Positions 1-11,429 of a DNA stretch of 64,000 bases are shown piece after piece. The notes under the pieces were generated by a model that made no database searches, had not been told where the DNA came from, and was given only the letters and a program-made list of their open reading frames with translations. Position numbers and translations under genes: made by a program. Source of the stretch: Pollenia angustigena (lineage: Eukaryota; Arthropoda; Insecta; Diptera; Polleniidae); contig OV884057.1 of the NCBI GenBank assembly GCA_930367215.1, positions 247,282,830 to 247,346,829 on the forward strand, in the 5' to 3' direction. How positions within the stretch are numbered: the first letter of the stretch is position 1; every line of letters begins with the position of its first letter.

Positions 1-1370
1 CCTTTAACGGTACAATTATCAAAAAAGTATAAAGCACGCGACAACTTACTTTTTGACAGCGTTCATATTTTTTTCTGAATTTTGACTCCATCTGTTCTAA
101 TTCCATTTAATTAACATTTATGTAATTTTTACCTTTGTAACCCTTTTAGCGATCGAATTTTAAAAAGTCCCTTCTTAGTGGATCTGCTCAAGAAAAGAGG
201 CACCTGTGTACTGAATTTTACGTCTCTTTAGCCGTTCGAACTGGGCGTTGATGAGTCAGTGATTGAAAAAGTCAGGCCTTATATTTATATTTAAGAAGTA
301 CTTTAGAAGTTAATTTTCTTCAAAAAGATACCAAAAATAAGCTAAATTTTGTTCCCTTATCAGTCAGAATTTCAAAAAAGTACCTTAACACATTCAAGAT
401 GTAAAATTGGGAATTAAAAAATATATGTTTAGAAAAAGTACCAAAAATAAGTTACATTTTGGTCCACTATAGGTCTGAATTTCCAAAAAGTACCAAAACA
501 TATTTGAGAAGTTTTTAAAGAGAGAACAATTTGATTGGAATTTTATTGCTATCTTTAATTCCTTAGACGATTAATTAGGTAATAAAGTACTAAAATAAGA
601 TGTTAACCCGTTTTACCCTTTAAAATACAGTTATCAAAAAAGTATTAAATACGTGTAGGGTTACTGATTTTGAGCCGTTTGGGCTGTTCATTGATGAGTT
701 ATTAAGTGAGTCAGGCCTTGTATATTTATATTTATATATATATATATATATATATACACAGATACTTAAGAAGTTAATTTATTCAAAAAAGATACCCAAA
801 ATAAGATAAATTTTGTTCCCTTATCAGTCCGAATTTTAAAAAAAGTACCAAAACACATTCAAGATATTTTTAAGAAAGTATCATTTGTAATATGTTAGAA
901 GTTAAATTGTGAAATAAACAAATATTTGTGTAAAAAGTACCAAAAACCAGTTAATTTTGTTCCCTTATCAATCCAAATTTTAAAAAAGTATCAAAGAAGA
1001 TTAAAATTTTATTGCTTTCTTTAACACTTTAAAAGATAAATTAGGCTAAAAAAGTACTAAAATAAGATGTTTACCGGCTAAGCACTTAAAAAGTATAATT
1101 ATCAGAAAAGTATTAAACACACGTCAGCTTATTTTTGACGGCATTCATAAGCTTTTTAAATTTTAATTCCATATGTCTAAATTTTGGAGTTATAAGGTTA
1201 CAAATTTAAGCCGTTTTTACCCTTTTAGCGATCGCATTTAAAAAATCCCTTTTTTGGGGATCTGCTTATCAAAAGAGGTACCGGTATACTGCCTTTTACT
1301 TATGCCGTTTGGGCTGGGCTTTGATGAGTCAGTAAATTAATTACAAAAAAAGAACTTTTTTTTAAAAAGT
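1..1370. repeat. Degenerate tandem repeat array, monomer about 460-490 bp
   Basis: Several short blocks recur in order. TTATCAAAAAAGTAT or near variants occur near 16, 630 and 1091. A block containing TTGATGAGTCAGT or variants occurs near 247, 691 and 1320. AAATTTTGTTCCCTTATCA occurs near 345, 810 and 953. CTTTTAGCGATCG occurs near 144 and 1228. Spacing of 460-490 bases suggests an old tandem array cut by the window start. A TA dinucleotide run lies near 730-757. No coding potential is seen. Confidence 0.6.
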
Positions 1371-2549
1371 ACTTTTTGCGAAATGTTTAAATATAAATAT
1401 TGTTGTTTCAAAAACTTATTTGTCGAAAAAAAAAAAAAATAATGCGCTTTGTTTGTGCTTTAAAGTATTATTGGTTAAAAACCGTAACCAATTTTAAATA
1501 ACAAAAAATAACGTTAAAACAAATTTTTATATATTAAAAAAGTACTTTTTTTAAGTACCTTTTTGATCAAAATAAAGTAAAGTAAAGTTGAAAATTAGTT
1601 TTATTAAAAAGGACTTTTTTAAGTACCTTTTTCTTAAAATTAATTATTTATTGTTAGAAATTACTTTTGTTAAAAAAGTACTTTTTGTAAAATTTACTTT
1701 GCAAAAAGATTTTTTTACGATACTTACCTTCAAAATCGTTTTCTGTAAATTGTTGTGTAAAATCCTGTTCACCTATACGAGGATCTTTGGAAGCCTCATC
1801 ATCACCGTTGGAAGAATGCATGGTCCACGGTCTGAAATTATTATAAAAAATAAACATTAATTACTTACTATTTTTTTTTTTTATCAAAATTATTGCTAAA
1901 AACAAAAAAAAAATAATATTGACAGTTTTATTAATTAAATTGTTCAATACAGTTCTACGTGGTATTTGCTTCATAACAATTTGTAATTGTATAATCCGGT
2001 GGTAGTGGATTAGTATTTACATTTTTTCAAATATAATGGGAGGAATTAAGTAAATATTTGCATAATTAATTGTGTTTAACCTGAGAACGTGTTGAGTTGA
2101 GAGCAAATATTTAATTAATTTTAATTCTGATTATTATAGAATACCTCATGACACACCCACAAATATGACGAGTCATGTACATTTTACAAACAGGATGCGA
2201 AAATTCAGTAGAAAATGTAAGTCATTGTATAGTTTAGATGAATAGTTAAAATTTAATGATTGCTGAATGATTTAGAATTCAAATAATTATTAAAGATTCA
2301 TTATTAGATTTAAAGGTGCACAGAAAGAAAAACCTTGTTGTTAATGATTACATAGCTGAAATGATACGTTACTGTAACGTCCTAGCCTGTAGAAAATGAA
2401 ATACGGTTATATTCGCTCTTTTTTCAACAATTATATCTGTGTATTTTTGACAGTACAACATATTTCCATATTATAAAATAATCCAATGAATAAACACATA
2501 CAATAACTAAAATGTGGGCACTTCCGTAGATAACCTCGCTTTTGTCACG
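1371..2549. other. AT-rich unique-looking sequence
   Basis: AT-rich DNA with A/T runs and short ORFs in low-complexity sequence. I recognise no gene, RNA or bounded element here. Confidence 0.4.
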
Positions 2550-2589
2550 TTACGTCGCCAGGCAGTTAAGCTTGTATTTTACACCCATG

Positions 2590-2874
2590 TTGTTTAAATT
2601 TTTGCTCACTTTCACTTAATATAAAGCAAGTTGCGCTTTACATCCCAATACAAAAATTTAAGGGGAATGTAAGAAAAGATAAACTCACTGCTTATTGTAA
2701 GTGTTTTTTCCAAGCTTTGATATCGTTGCAAATAAAACTTGAGTGTTTGTAATTCTCATTCACTTTACAGTTTTATTTGTATAATATCTTAAGCTTTTTC
2801 AAAGTCTTTGGGAAAAAGTTTCCTGATTATCTGACCTAAGAAACCAATGAAATGCACATAGGAACTAGCTTAAC
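2590..2874 (+). repeat. Dispersed repeat S, left half (split by a hAT-like insertion)
   Basis: The block running from GGGGAATGTAAGAAAAG through GTTTCCTGATTATCTGACC is shared with about 41500-41840, 58870-59060 and, reversed, 39790-40080. It continues at 3809-3990 after the hAT-like insertion, so an uninterrupted copy is about 465 bp. No ORF. Noncoding interspersed repeat of unknown class. Confidence 0.7.
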
Positions 2875-3800
2875 CAGGGTTGTTAGGCTTTTTTCTTCAA
2901 AAATCGTCAAAAGTTTTAACAAAATTCGTCAAAATCGTCAAGAACATTTAACAAAATTGTCAAAAAATCGTCAAATATTTAAATTTAGAATTTAGAGACA
3001 ATTTATTGCATTGATTGGTTTTTTTTTGCAAGAAATTCTATTTATGGTAAAGTAAGTGATATGGTTAAGTTTCATTTTATTTATTTCAGCGAATTGAAAA
3101 GAAATACAAAAGAAAAAGTATATTTTCATAAAAACATAACAAAAATTTATTTATTTCATTTATCCATATTCACATCCATATTGAAGGTGCTAAACAAAGG
3201 GTTCTGTCTATATCAACAGTCTTTTTACTCGACTTGAAACGTTTCATTACGTCCAATTTGAGTTCCAAACAAATGCATTTTCTTCTCTTTACACTCATTT
3301 TTCTACACAACTTCTTATTAAGATCCAATTTCTTACTTCCTTACACGTAACTATATTAAGAATAACTTTTAACACGCAAATCGAAAAATTCTTCACATGT
3401 GATTATGACTTCAGAGAAATATGCAATCGTGTAGCGACACAAATAGAAATCAATTTTTAAAAAGCGACGCAAATAGGACCGACGCAAAACGGGGTTCTAG
3501 TGTATATTTTTGGCAGTATCGATGGCATTCATATAATTGTAGAGTTCGAATAATTAATGCTTCTAATGAAAGCCACCTGGTTTGTGATGGGGGAAGAATT
3601 TTTTTTGTTTAATTATAACTTTTAAGTTTTGGACTGTTCCCAATATAATTGTAAATATTTCTTGTAAGTGTTTTATTGATGCCAGAAAATCGTCATAACA
3701 CTATGACTTTTAGTAAAAAAAATCGTCAATCGTCATTTTACTGTATTTTTCTAAACAAAATCGTCAAAATGACGAAAAATCGTCACATCTAACAACCCTG
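2875..3800 (+). mobile_element. hAT-type nonautonomous element, 926 bp, with exact 8-bp TSD
   Basis: The ends are CAGGGTTGTTAG and CTAACAACCCTG, perfect 12-bp inverted repeats. AGCTTAAC flanks both sides (2867-2874 and 3801-3808), an exact 8-bp target duplication as hAT elements make. Subterminal CGTCAAAA motifs are repeated at both ends, a typical hAT feature. No transposase recognised; the 63-residue ORF at 3421-3612 has no family signature. It splits the S repeat. Confidence 0.85.
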
Positions 3801-3808
3801 AGCTTAAC

Positions 3809-3990
3809 CCCCAACAATAAATTTCAGTGCATTTATCAATGAATATTGGGACTTTAGCACACATACATAATGAATAAAAAATTTTTGTATTCCCGAAATA
3901 ATTTTGATAACAAAACAGTAAATAATATATGAATTTTTTTTTTGATAAATAATTTAAAAGCCTTGGGGGCGTAAAAAGAAAACTTTTCTA
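3809..3990 (+). repeat. Dispersed repeat S, right half
   Basis: Continues the S repeat after the hAT-like insertion: CAACAATAAATTTCAGTG, then GCATTTATCAA and TTTGTATTCCCG, as at 41720-41840 and 58960-59060. Confidence 0.65.
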
Positions 3991-4097
3991 TGGAAATTTA
4001 AGACCTTCCTTTCCCTGCAGATAACGAGACTAGTCCACACATGCATGTAAAAAGTAATTCATAAAGGAGTATGTGTACTCCAAAACTTATCCAAATA

Positions 4098-4970
4098 AAG
4101 GGTGGTTAAATTTCAAGGTTGTTGATTGTTGATTTTGAATAAAACACAAACTATTTAGGAAATTATTGTAATTTTATTTTATTATGATATATTGGTATTA
4201 CTCAATTATGTATGGAACAAAATATCGGCCAAATGGGCGCCGCGACCACGGCGGCACACCTCCATCCGATGGTCCAAATTTTCGATGACCCTGAGGCATA
4301 ATGGAGGTTAATGTGCCGAATTATCTCATCCTTTAGCTCTTGAATTGTTGCTGGCTTATCGACGTACACCTTTTCTTTCAAATAACCCCAAAGAAAAAAG
4401 TCCAACGGTGTCAAATCACATGATCTTGGCGGCCAAAGAGCCATTGTTTCGTTAGCTGTGTTGCAAGTGGCACCGTCCTGCTGAAACCACATATCGTCCA
4501 CATCCATATCTTCCAATTCGGGCCATAAAAAGTTCGTTATCATCTCACGATAGCGAACACCATTCACAGTAACTGCCTGACCGGCCTCATTTTGGAAAAA
4601 ATACGGCCCGATGATGCCGCCAGCCCATAAACCGCACCAAACAGTCACTCTTTGTGGCTGCATTGGTTTTTCGACAATCACTCTTGGATTCTCATTCGCC
4701 CAAATGCGGCAATTCTGTTTATTGACGAATACACTGAGGTGAAAATGTGCCTCATCACTGAATCACGAAGTGCACGATATGCATTTTGATTTGAACGCCC
4801 ATTTTCATATTAAGTATAGATAACTTTAATACGTTGTTGGATTGTCTATCTCTCCATGGTTCAAATTGAGTAAGTCTGAAATAGAGAAATGTCAAATAAA
4901 ATTCGGAAAAAAACTTGGCGTTTAGGTGTGGTTCACATTCAACATCGGCCCTTACAATTTAACCACTCTT
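4098..4970 (-). mobile_element. Tc1/mariner-superfamily element, internally deleted, 873 bp
   Basis: TIRs are AAGGGTGGTTAAATTTCAAG and the reverse complement of CTTACAATTTAACCACTCTT, flanked by the TA duplication (4096-4097, 4971-4972). It encodes a broken transposase on the minus strand and sits inside an M1 MITE, so it is the younger insertion. Confidence 0.88.
4202..4857 (-). pseudogene. Mariner-type transposase pseudogene
   Basis: IS630/Tc1/mariner transposase remnant, normally a DDE/D cut-and-paste enzyme that excises at the TIRs and inserts at TA. The first in-frame ATG of the relic is at 4857. Within a few codons there are stops in the N-terminal helix-turn-helix part. The reading then jumps straight to SDEAHF (first catalytic Asp), so about 400 bp between the DNA-binding and catalytic domains appear deleted. 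Downstream, an open stretch (4202-4681) keeps WCGLWAGG, FQQDGATC (second Asp) and WPPRSCDLTPLDFFLWGY (third Asp), but roughly 20 residues between the last two motifs are missing. Stops and both deletions make it non-functional. Confidence 0.88.
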
Positions 4971-5308
4971 TATATGGTTAAAAGGTGGTCGATTTAATAT
5001 AACGATGTCCAAGGAGTTTACCATATAACCCAGTTTTGCATTACAACGGAGTAGTCTTAAAACTACTCCATGTTCATACATACTCCGAAAGGATTAGTTT
5101 TAAAACTACTCCATGGTATACTCCAGAGTATTAGTTTTAACTTCGTTTAAAAACGAAAACATTTCGTTTAAAAACGAAGACATATCGTTTCACTACAAAC
5201 TCTTTTTAACAATGACATGAATGGTCCATGCTTGCATAACATTGGACCAGTACAGGAAGTAGTCCATTTCATAAAAATGGATCACGTAGTCCAATATTAT
5301 GTGCAGAG

Positions 5309-6153
5309 TTGTGTATTTAAAAAATTTAAAATAAAATTGAGATTTATATTCAGGCGGGCGACACTGTGAAGTCTGATTTTTGATTTTCGGTCTGCGGGCG
5401 GAGAACCGTGGCGAAATCCAATTTTCATATTGCACCACCAATGACATCTATATAATTAAGACGATTTTTTCTTTAAAATGATCGCGATGGTCCAACTTTG
5501 ATTTATACGAAAAGAAAATTTTGCTCCGCCCACTTTTACGCCCACTTTTTTTCGAATTACCTATAATCAGAAAACGAAACCATCGATTTGACAAATTTTT
5601 CTTTCAAATGTTCGTATTAATCCATTTTACGTTTTCATCGAAAGAAAAATTTACCACGCCTACTTTTACGCCCATTTTTTCTATTAAGCGCATAACTTGA
5701 GAACGGCTTAACCGATTTGGACGATTTTTTCTTTAAAATGATTGCCATGGTCCAACTTAGGTTTTTACGGAAAGAAAATTTTGCACCGCTCACTTTTTTC
5801 GATTTACCTAAAATCAAAAAACGGCTCCATCAATTTGCCTAATTTTTCTTTTAAAAGTCCGTATTAATCCGTTTTACGATTTCATCGAAAGAATAATGTA
5901 CCACGCCTACTTTTACGCCCACTTTTTCTATAAGCGCATAACTTGAGAACGGCTTGACCGATTTGGACGAAACAAAATTTTGCCCCGCCCACTTTAACGC
6001 ATACTTTTTTTCGATTTACCTAAAATCAGAAAACGGCTCCATCGATTTGACTAATCTTTCTTTCAAATGTTCGTATCTTTTTAACGAATTTTAAAAATCG
6101 AACGCAAACATTTTTCCTAATTTGGACAGGACAACGTTTGTCGGGTCAGCTAG
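5309..6153 (+). mobile_element. Helitron-like nonautonomous element with internal tandem repeats
   Basis: The right end is a hairpin (GACAA-CGT-TTGTC), then GGGTCAG, then CTAG followed by T. This fits a Helitron 3' end: a palindrome a few bases before CTRR, inserted between A and T. A second terminus with the same tail but a different stem occurs at 47967 on the minus strand. Inside is a tandem array of about 236-bp units (5460-6110) with AAGCGCATAACTTGAGAACG at 5696 and 5932. The 5' TC end is not resolved; the start given is simply the edge of the MITE before it. Confidence 0.6.
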
Positions 6154-6345
6154 TATACTATAAACTTCTTCGTATAGTCTGTGACAACGTACGTTCGGCT
6201 GTTGCATTGTTGCCATTTCGTCAAAGTTATCAGTTGCAGATCACATTTGTTTTCTGCTTCTTCCCACACAAGCATAAATGTGATACATAGTATGTGTGTG
6301 CCCGTCACTAATGTAGATGTATGAACATATGCATTTACCCAGCTG
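6154..6345 (+). repeat. Dispersed repeat D, about 190 bp
   Basis: Matches in reverse orientation the segments flanking the gene-bearing element: 6266-6305 with 28465-28503, and 6154-6212 with 29901-29960 (shared GAACGTAC.TTGTCACAG). It represents the uninterrupted form of that target. Confidence 0.65.
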
Positions 6346-6570
6346 TGGACTACTAAGGAGTAGTCTTAAAACTACTCCATGGTATATTCAAGAAGATTAG
6401 TTTTGAAGTCGTTTAAAAACGAAAACATGTCGTTAAAAAACGAAGACATGTCGTCTCACTACAAACACTTTTTAACAATGACATGGTCCATGCTTGCATT
6501 ATATTGGGCCAGTCCATGGAGTAGTCCATTTTATCAAAATGGATCAGGTGGTCCAATATTATTTGCAGGG
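6346..6570 (+). mobile_element. M1 MITE, partial copy
   Basis: Carries the M1 half from ACTAAGGAGTAGTC through TTTAAAAACGA hairpins to the terminal TTATTTGCAGGG. The other terminus is absent. Confidence 0.7.
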
Positions 6571-7800
6571 TACATGCTCAAAAACCTATTTGTTTATTGT
6601 AAATCTATAATATAAATATCAAATTTTAAATTATTTATGTATTTATACATGCACAAAATACTGTTTTAATACCATTTTAATTACTTGGAACTTTTTCTGC
6701 ACAGCGGTCACCATTTCAACCGTTTTAATTCCTTCCCATCACTGTGAGTGTTGTTTTATGTATATGAAAAACAGATAACACTTTTAAAATGTTCTCTAAG
6801 TGCACACACGTGTCTACAGTACGTTACGGCTCGTTACATTACATTACAGTTACAGTAACGGTCGGCTAGCGAGGCCTTTAAAGGCAAAGTTTTTTTTTTA
6901 ATAAAAATTATTAAAAGTTAATATTTTTTGTTTTATTTTATGTATTTTTTGGAACGTATTCGTTAAATGTTCCCTTGAATGTTATAAAATAGGCGAATAC
7001 TCGGCATTAAGAATACAATTATTCATAACATAAATAAAATAAACAAAATAAATTTTTTAGATGACCGATTTGTGAGTGCTAACTAACAGAGTTGCAAAGA
7101 ATCCAATAAATTGAAAAAATATTAACACAAAATTTAAAATCTAAATGCGTCGGATTTTGAAACGCGGTTAAATAAAACAAAAAAAAAAAAAAAAATCTGG
7201 CCAAATAGGAAGAAAATTGAATAGGAAAATAAATCCTATAGATTTAGTTACTTCTAATAATTTGCATAAATATATATTTGTATTTTAATTATTTATACGT
7301 AATTCATACATGTGTATCTTAGTTTTGAAAACAAAACCTACTATTTATACAAAAGCAACAATAACTAGAAAACCTAATAAAACAAACACCCAAATGGCAA
7401 AAAAAAAAAAAAAAACAAAACTCTATTTGAATAATTAATTGAATTGAATTTTGCATTAATTTTGAATACCGTAATTAAAATGCAATTGATACAACGAAAT
7501 TAACAAAGCGACAAACATGCATTTTATAAATGTGTGAAGATTTTCTGTTAAGTATTTTATTGTTGTAAATAAATGTATTTATAATTAAGTTGTTTTTTTT
7601 TATTATTTTCACGAGACAGTGATTTATATGCCACTTGCAACACGTTGTTAAGTAATAAAATTCGAATTTCCACCAAATAGATTTATGATTTTCCTTAAGT
7701 CACAAGTTGGGATTTAATGCAAACTAACCTTTTTCATTTAGATTTTTTCTTTAACTCTCTCTTTTACTCTCTTTCGCTTTTTATGAAAAAGTCCCACGAC
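6571..7800. other. AT-rich DNA, no gene seen
   Basis: Contains A runs near 7181-7197 and 7401-7415 and short TA-rich stretches. No bounded element or gene recognised. The last 8 bases (CCCACGAC) are the left TSD of the next hAT. Confidence 0.4.
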
Positions 7801-8990
7801 CAGGGTTGATAAAGTTGGTACAATTGTACTTTTTTTTGGTACAATTCAAAAATAAAAAGTACGCTGGTACCCCCGTGACTCATTTGGTACTTTTTCCAAA
7901 TTTTTCAAGCCTACATATTTATAATTCTTATAAAATGGCAACTAGTATTTACTGTCCAATAAATATAAGCGGGGTTTATTGTTTGGTGCAAATAGTCTTG
8001 CGAAAATGCAAAATTTCGTAGCTTTTTTATGAAATCTAAGGGAAACTCTATTTTTTGTTGTTGGATTTAACAAAACAGCTATGATATTTTGCAAGAATAG
8101 ATTGTGAATAGATTTTTGCACTTGTTCATTGAACGATTACTTACGCCACCACATTCTAAATTTAGTATGATGATATTGACAAATATTTAAAGGAAATAGG
8201 AAACCACTTCTGCAAAAGTTCTACAAGTAGAATGGACGAACTCCTCTCAATTCAAGATTATTTTGGAACGAACTCATAATATTTTCAAATATTCGACAAC
8301 AAGATGGTTGTCACGTAAAGAAATAATGAACAGAATTTTGGGACAGTGGTAAACCACTCCATTATTATTTTACTCCGAATTATTTTGAAGGATATTTTAC
8401 AAGTGCTTAATTAAATTTTATTATATTCGGACTTTCTACTCCTTTCCTGTTTCTGTAGTACATATTAAAAATTGTAAACAAAATTAATTTGGAAACGCAA
8501 TCCGAAGATGTTCGTATATACACAATTTTAAAACGCTTAAAAATTTTATTTTCGCTTAAAAATCGAGATTACTTTTTGAGAAAAAGACGATAAATTCTTA
8601 AAAGTGTATGAAAACGCTCTCTGGCGGCAGTCAAAAATAAAAATTAATGGATTTCTTGACCCTAAAAACGGCATGATACAGGTCTGGCCAGATCAAATAC
8701 AATTTGTTTACCTCTATTCTTGAATATTTTGGAAATCTAACTACTTTGAAAAATCCGGTGATCGAATCGCGATGTGCTTTTGACGCGAAAAGATTTTACC
8801 CACCCTATTATTATGTATAATTAATGCACAAATGAATTTTAAGTACCTTTTGTTTTTGTTGCATTACATTTATCTTTTTAAAAATAAATTAAAAACATTT
8901 TTTAAAAAAGATTTAGTACTATTGGGGTCGAAAAAGTACGATTTTAAAAGTTCATTGGTACGATATTGGTTTTCTCATTTATCATCCCTG
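7801..8990 (+). mobile_element. hAT element, 1190 bp, exact 8-bp TSD CCCACGAC
   Basis: The ends CAGGGTTGATAAA and TTTATCATCCCTG are inverted with one mismatch. CCCACGAC occurs immediately outside both (7793-7800, 8991-8998), an exact 8-bp duplication. The interior keeps a recognisable hAT transposase fragment. It is internally deleted and not autonomous. Confidence 0.88.
8203..8352 (+). pseudogene. hAT transposase remnant (TRWLS region)
   Basis: About 49 open codons ending in a stop at 8350-8352, read in the element's own orientation. It contains STTRWLSRKEIMNRILGQW. The TRWLS box followed by a helix with RIL and an aromatic residue is characteristic of hAT transposases before the C-terminal dimerisation region. 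Nothing recognisable precedes it, and the zinc-finger and catalytic parts are not seen. A relic of the autonomous parent. Confidence 0.65.
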
Positions 8991-8998
8991 CCCACGAC

Positions 8999-11335
8999 AT
9001 TGATGGGTGGGAGTAGTTGTTAATTCGATTTTATTTGTTTGTTTTTGTTCTGAGTGTTTATCAAGTTCAAGGGTTTTTATTGCGATTTTTTTACTGCAGT
9101 CGTAAAAGTTGAATGCAAATTTTCAAATTCAGTTTAATTACACAAGTTCACACAACAGAACATGCTCGTACATAATGGAGATTTAAATTGGAATAATTAA
9201 GCAGGGTTCTGCTACCACATTACACAACTACTTTTAATTGCTTGTAAAGCTTAAAACAATATTTTATTTTTAATTAAGTAGTTAACGTATTAAATTTAGG
9301 GTAATTGAAAATTGCCTTAATATTTTTCAAAAAAATTACAGTTTTCAAGAAAAAATAAGTTGTTAGTGAATTTGATACTTTTTTGAAAAAATTGACATTT
9401 TAGTAAAAAAGTGAATTTCTTATATCCAGAAGCACTAGTGGTGAATGAGGACATACTAATTTTTTTATTTCGAGTGAAACTTTTTTAATATTCTTCTAAG
9501 AAATCATAAGGTATATACATATACATATTCTAAAGCCGTAAGTTATTCTCGATATGGGTAATTCCAAAGTGTTGAACGTGACAGTCGTACGCATCAAAAA
9601 TGCAATAACATTTTAAACAACAAATATTTTTACGTTCTTTTAACCCTTAAATTTTAGCACTAAGAAAGCACTGTTATCTATGCTAAAGTTTATCGATTAT
9701 AGGCCAAAGATAATGGCAAAAGAAGAAGCGGGTCGAACGTGAAAAAAACAGAAGTAGTTTTTTGGCCATGTATAAAAAGGCGTAATTCAGCGAAAGCTGG
9801 CTTAATTTTTTAGTCAGACTAAAAATCTTCTGTATATTCTTTTTTTAAGCCAAAATCTGGGTCGATACGTGATATTTCGAACGTGAAATTTTTTCCGTAA
9901 TAATTTAACTGAATAATGATTAAAATAAAATAAAAATTTACCGCTAATCCGAATAACATATTTATCTTTGAACTCTTCCTTAGATTACAGACCATGTAAG
10001 AAGATTTTTTTGGAATAATTTTTATCAAATATCACCTCTTTTAAGGAGGATAATATTATAGAAAACATACAATAAAACATTCTCACAAATATGAAATCAC
10101 GTTTGCACAACTTTGCAGTCTAATTGTTCATCTAAGTGAACAAATTTATGGGTAAATTTATAAAATTAGTAAAATCTAAATATTTCTTTATAACAATATC
10201 GTAAAATAATCAGCTTTTAGTAACTTTTTAATTTTTGGTCACGGTGTACCTTTTGACGGATATGCCCTTATAGATAAATTTGATTTCGTTTGTTTTTTCC
10301 ATACCAATTAACAAGACTTTTTTTAAAGTATGTATTTTAAATTCAGTAAGGTGAATGGTATTAAAGATACGGCACAGCCGAATAAAGTACTATTGCTTGT
10401 ATTAATAATGTTTATTTTCATTTTAAATTTTATAGCCAGAACGAGTGAATGTCTCGCTGCCTTTTGGTATCGTTTATTTCATTTTTATTTCAAGTAATAA
10501 AACTCGTATTCTTACATTTAAAATTTTGGTCTATAATGGAAAATGTTTTTTATTTATTTTTGTTTAAGAAAAAAGTACCATAATTTGAGTTTTTAATAAA
10601 TATTTGCTTTAATCTAGTGCTATTCGGTTTTACAGGTTTTAGTCAGACAAAGAAGACAATAAAAAAATTGTGTAAATATTTACTAAATACAATCGGCATT
10701 TATGAAGACCTTTTTTAAAATAATTTCTTTATTTCCGTTTAAATATTATTTTTTAGTAAAAGCGCTAAGGCAATAAAATAAAAAAATTAAAAAAAAAATA
10801 CTGTAAATTCTATTGCCTTAAATCAAACTTTTTTTAAAGCTCTCTTTTAAGTTGTAGTCTATATTAAACAAACTATAAATTGCTAATATGAAACTCTATA
10901 AACATATAAATTTTATCTGCATAATTTCTTGGATAAAAAAATAATCAAACATTTCATTATGATTTCAAATCAGTTCCTTTTTTATGTGACCTGTTTTATG
11001 TTTTTTTTTATCAAATCGCCTAAAATACTTTATTAGCAGTTATAAAAAATTTATTTTATAATTTGCAATGCCATTTTTGCTGAAAAGAAAATTTTTTTCA
11101 TAAAGAATTTGAAGCTGCCATATTTTCTGCTGCAAATATGGTAACTTCAAGGACAGTTTTATGTCAAATTAAATTATTCGAACATTTCAAAAACAACCCA
11201 CAATTTAACACAAAAAACAAAACAATTTACAATAAAACAAAAATAAGGCACAAAAAAATGTACTTCTGCTTTCAATTGAAGAATTAAACAAAAGAAAGTC
11301 GTTGCCACTTCGTATTATAAACTACCAAAAGCAGC
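8999..11335. other. AT-rich DNA without recognised genes
   Basis: Contains one reversed copy of the motif GATTCGGC(T)GTGCCG, near 10370, shared with 41145 and 58715. The rest is low-complexity A/T runs and short ORFs without family signatures. Confidence 0.4.
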
Positions 11336-11429
11336 GTTCGAAAATAAACAGAACATTATGAGCGCACAGCTCACACACCCAGAAACGATTTTTTTTAGAG
11401 TTTGTGTATACGAACATAACCCTTAATAA
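11336..11429 (+). repeat. Dispersed repeat Q, first block
   Basis: The block beginning TTCGAAAATAAACAGAACAT matches 60886-60975. The repeat resumes at 12771-12826 and again at 13179-13610 after two insertions. The 60885-61830 copy shows the same order with a different insertion. Confidence 0.7.

Larger units (their letters stand above)
4013..5308 (+). mobile_element. CCCTGCA-ended MITE (family M1) interrupted by a mariner
   Basis: Starts CCCTGCAGATAA and ends TTATGTGCAGAG, matching the M1 ends at 12827-13178 (CCCTGCAAATAA) and 62263-62844. Inside are repeated GGAGTAGT/ACTACTCC palindromes and TCGTTTAAAAACGAA hairpins typical of the family. Removing the mariner at 4098-4970 and its TA duplication leaves about 421 bp. 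No clear TSD. Confidence 0.75.

Noticed and set aside
5635..5817. Basic 60-codon ORF on the minus strand (repeated at 17837)
   Set aside because: Lies in the 236-bp tandem array of the Helitron-like element; produced by repeat sequence.
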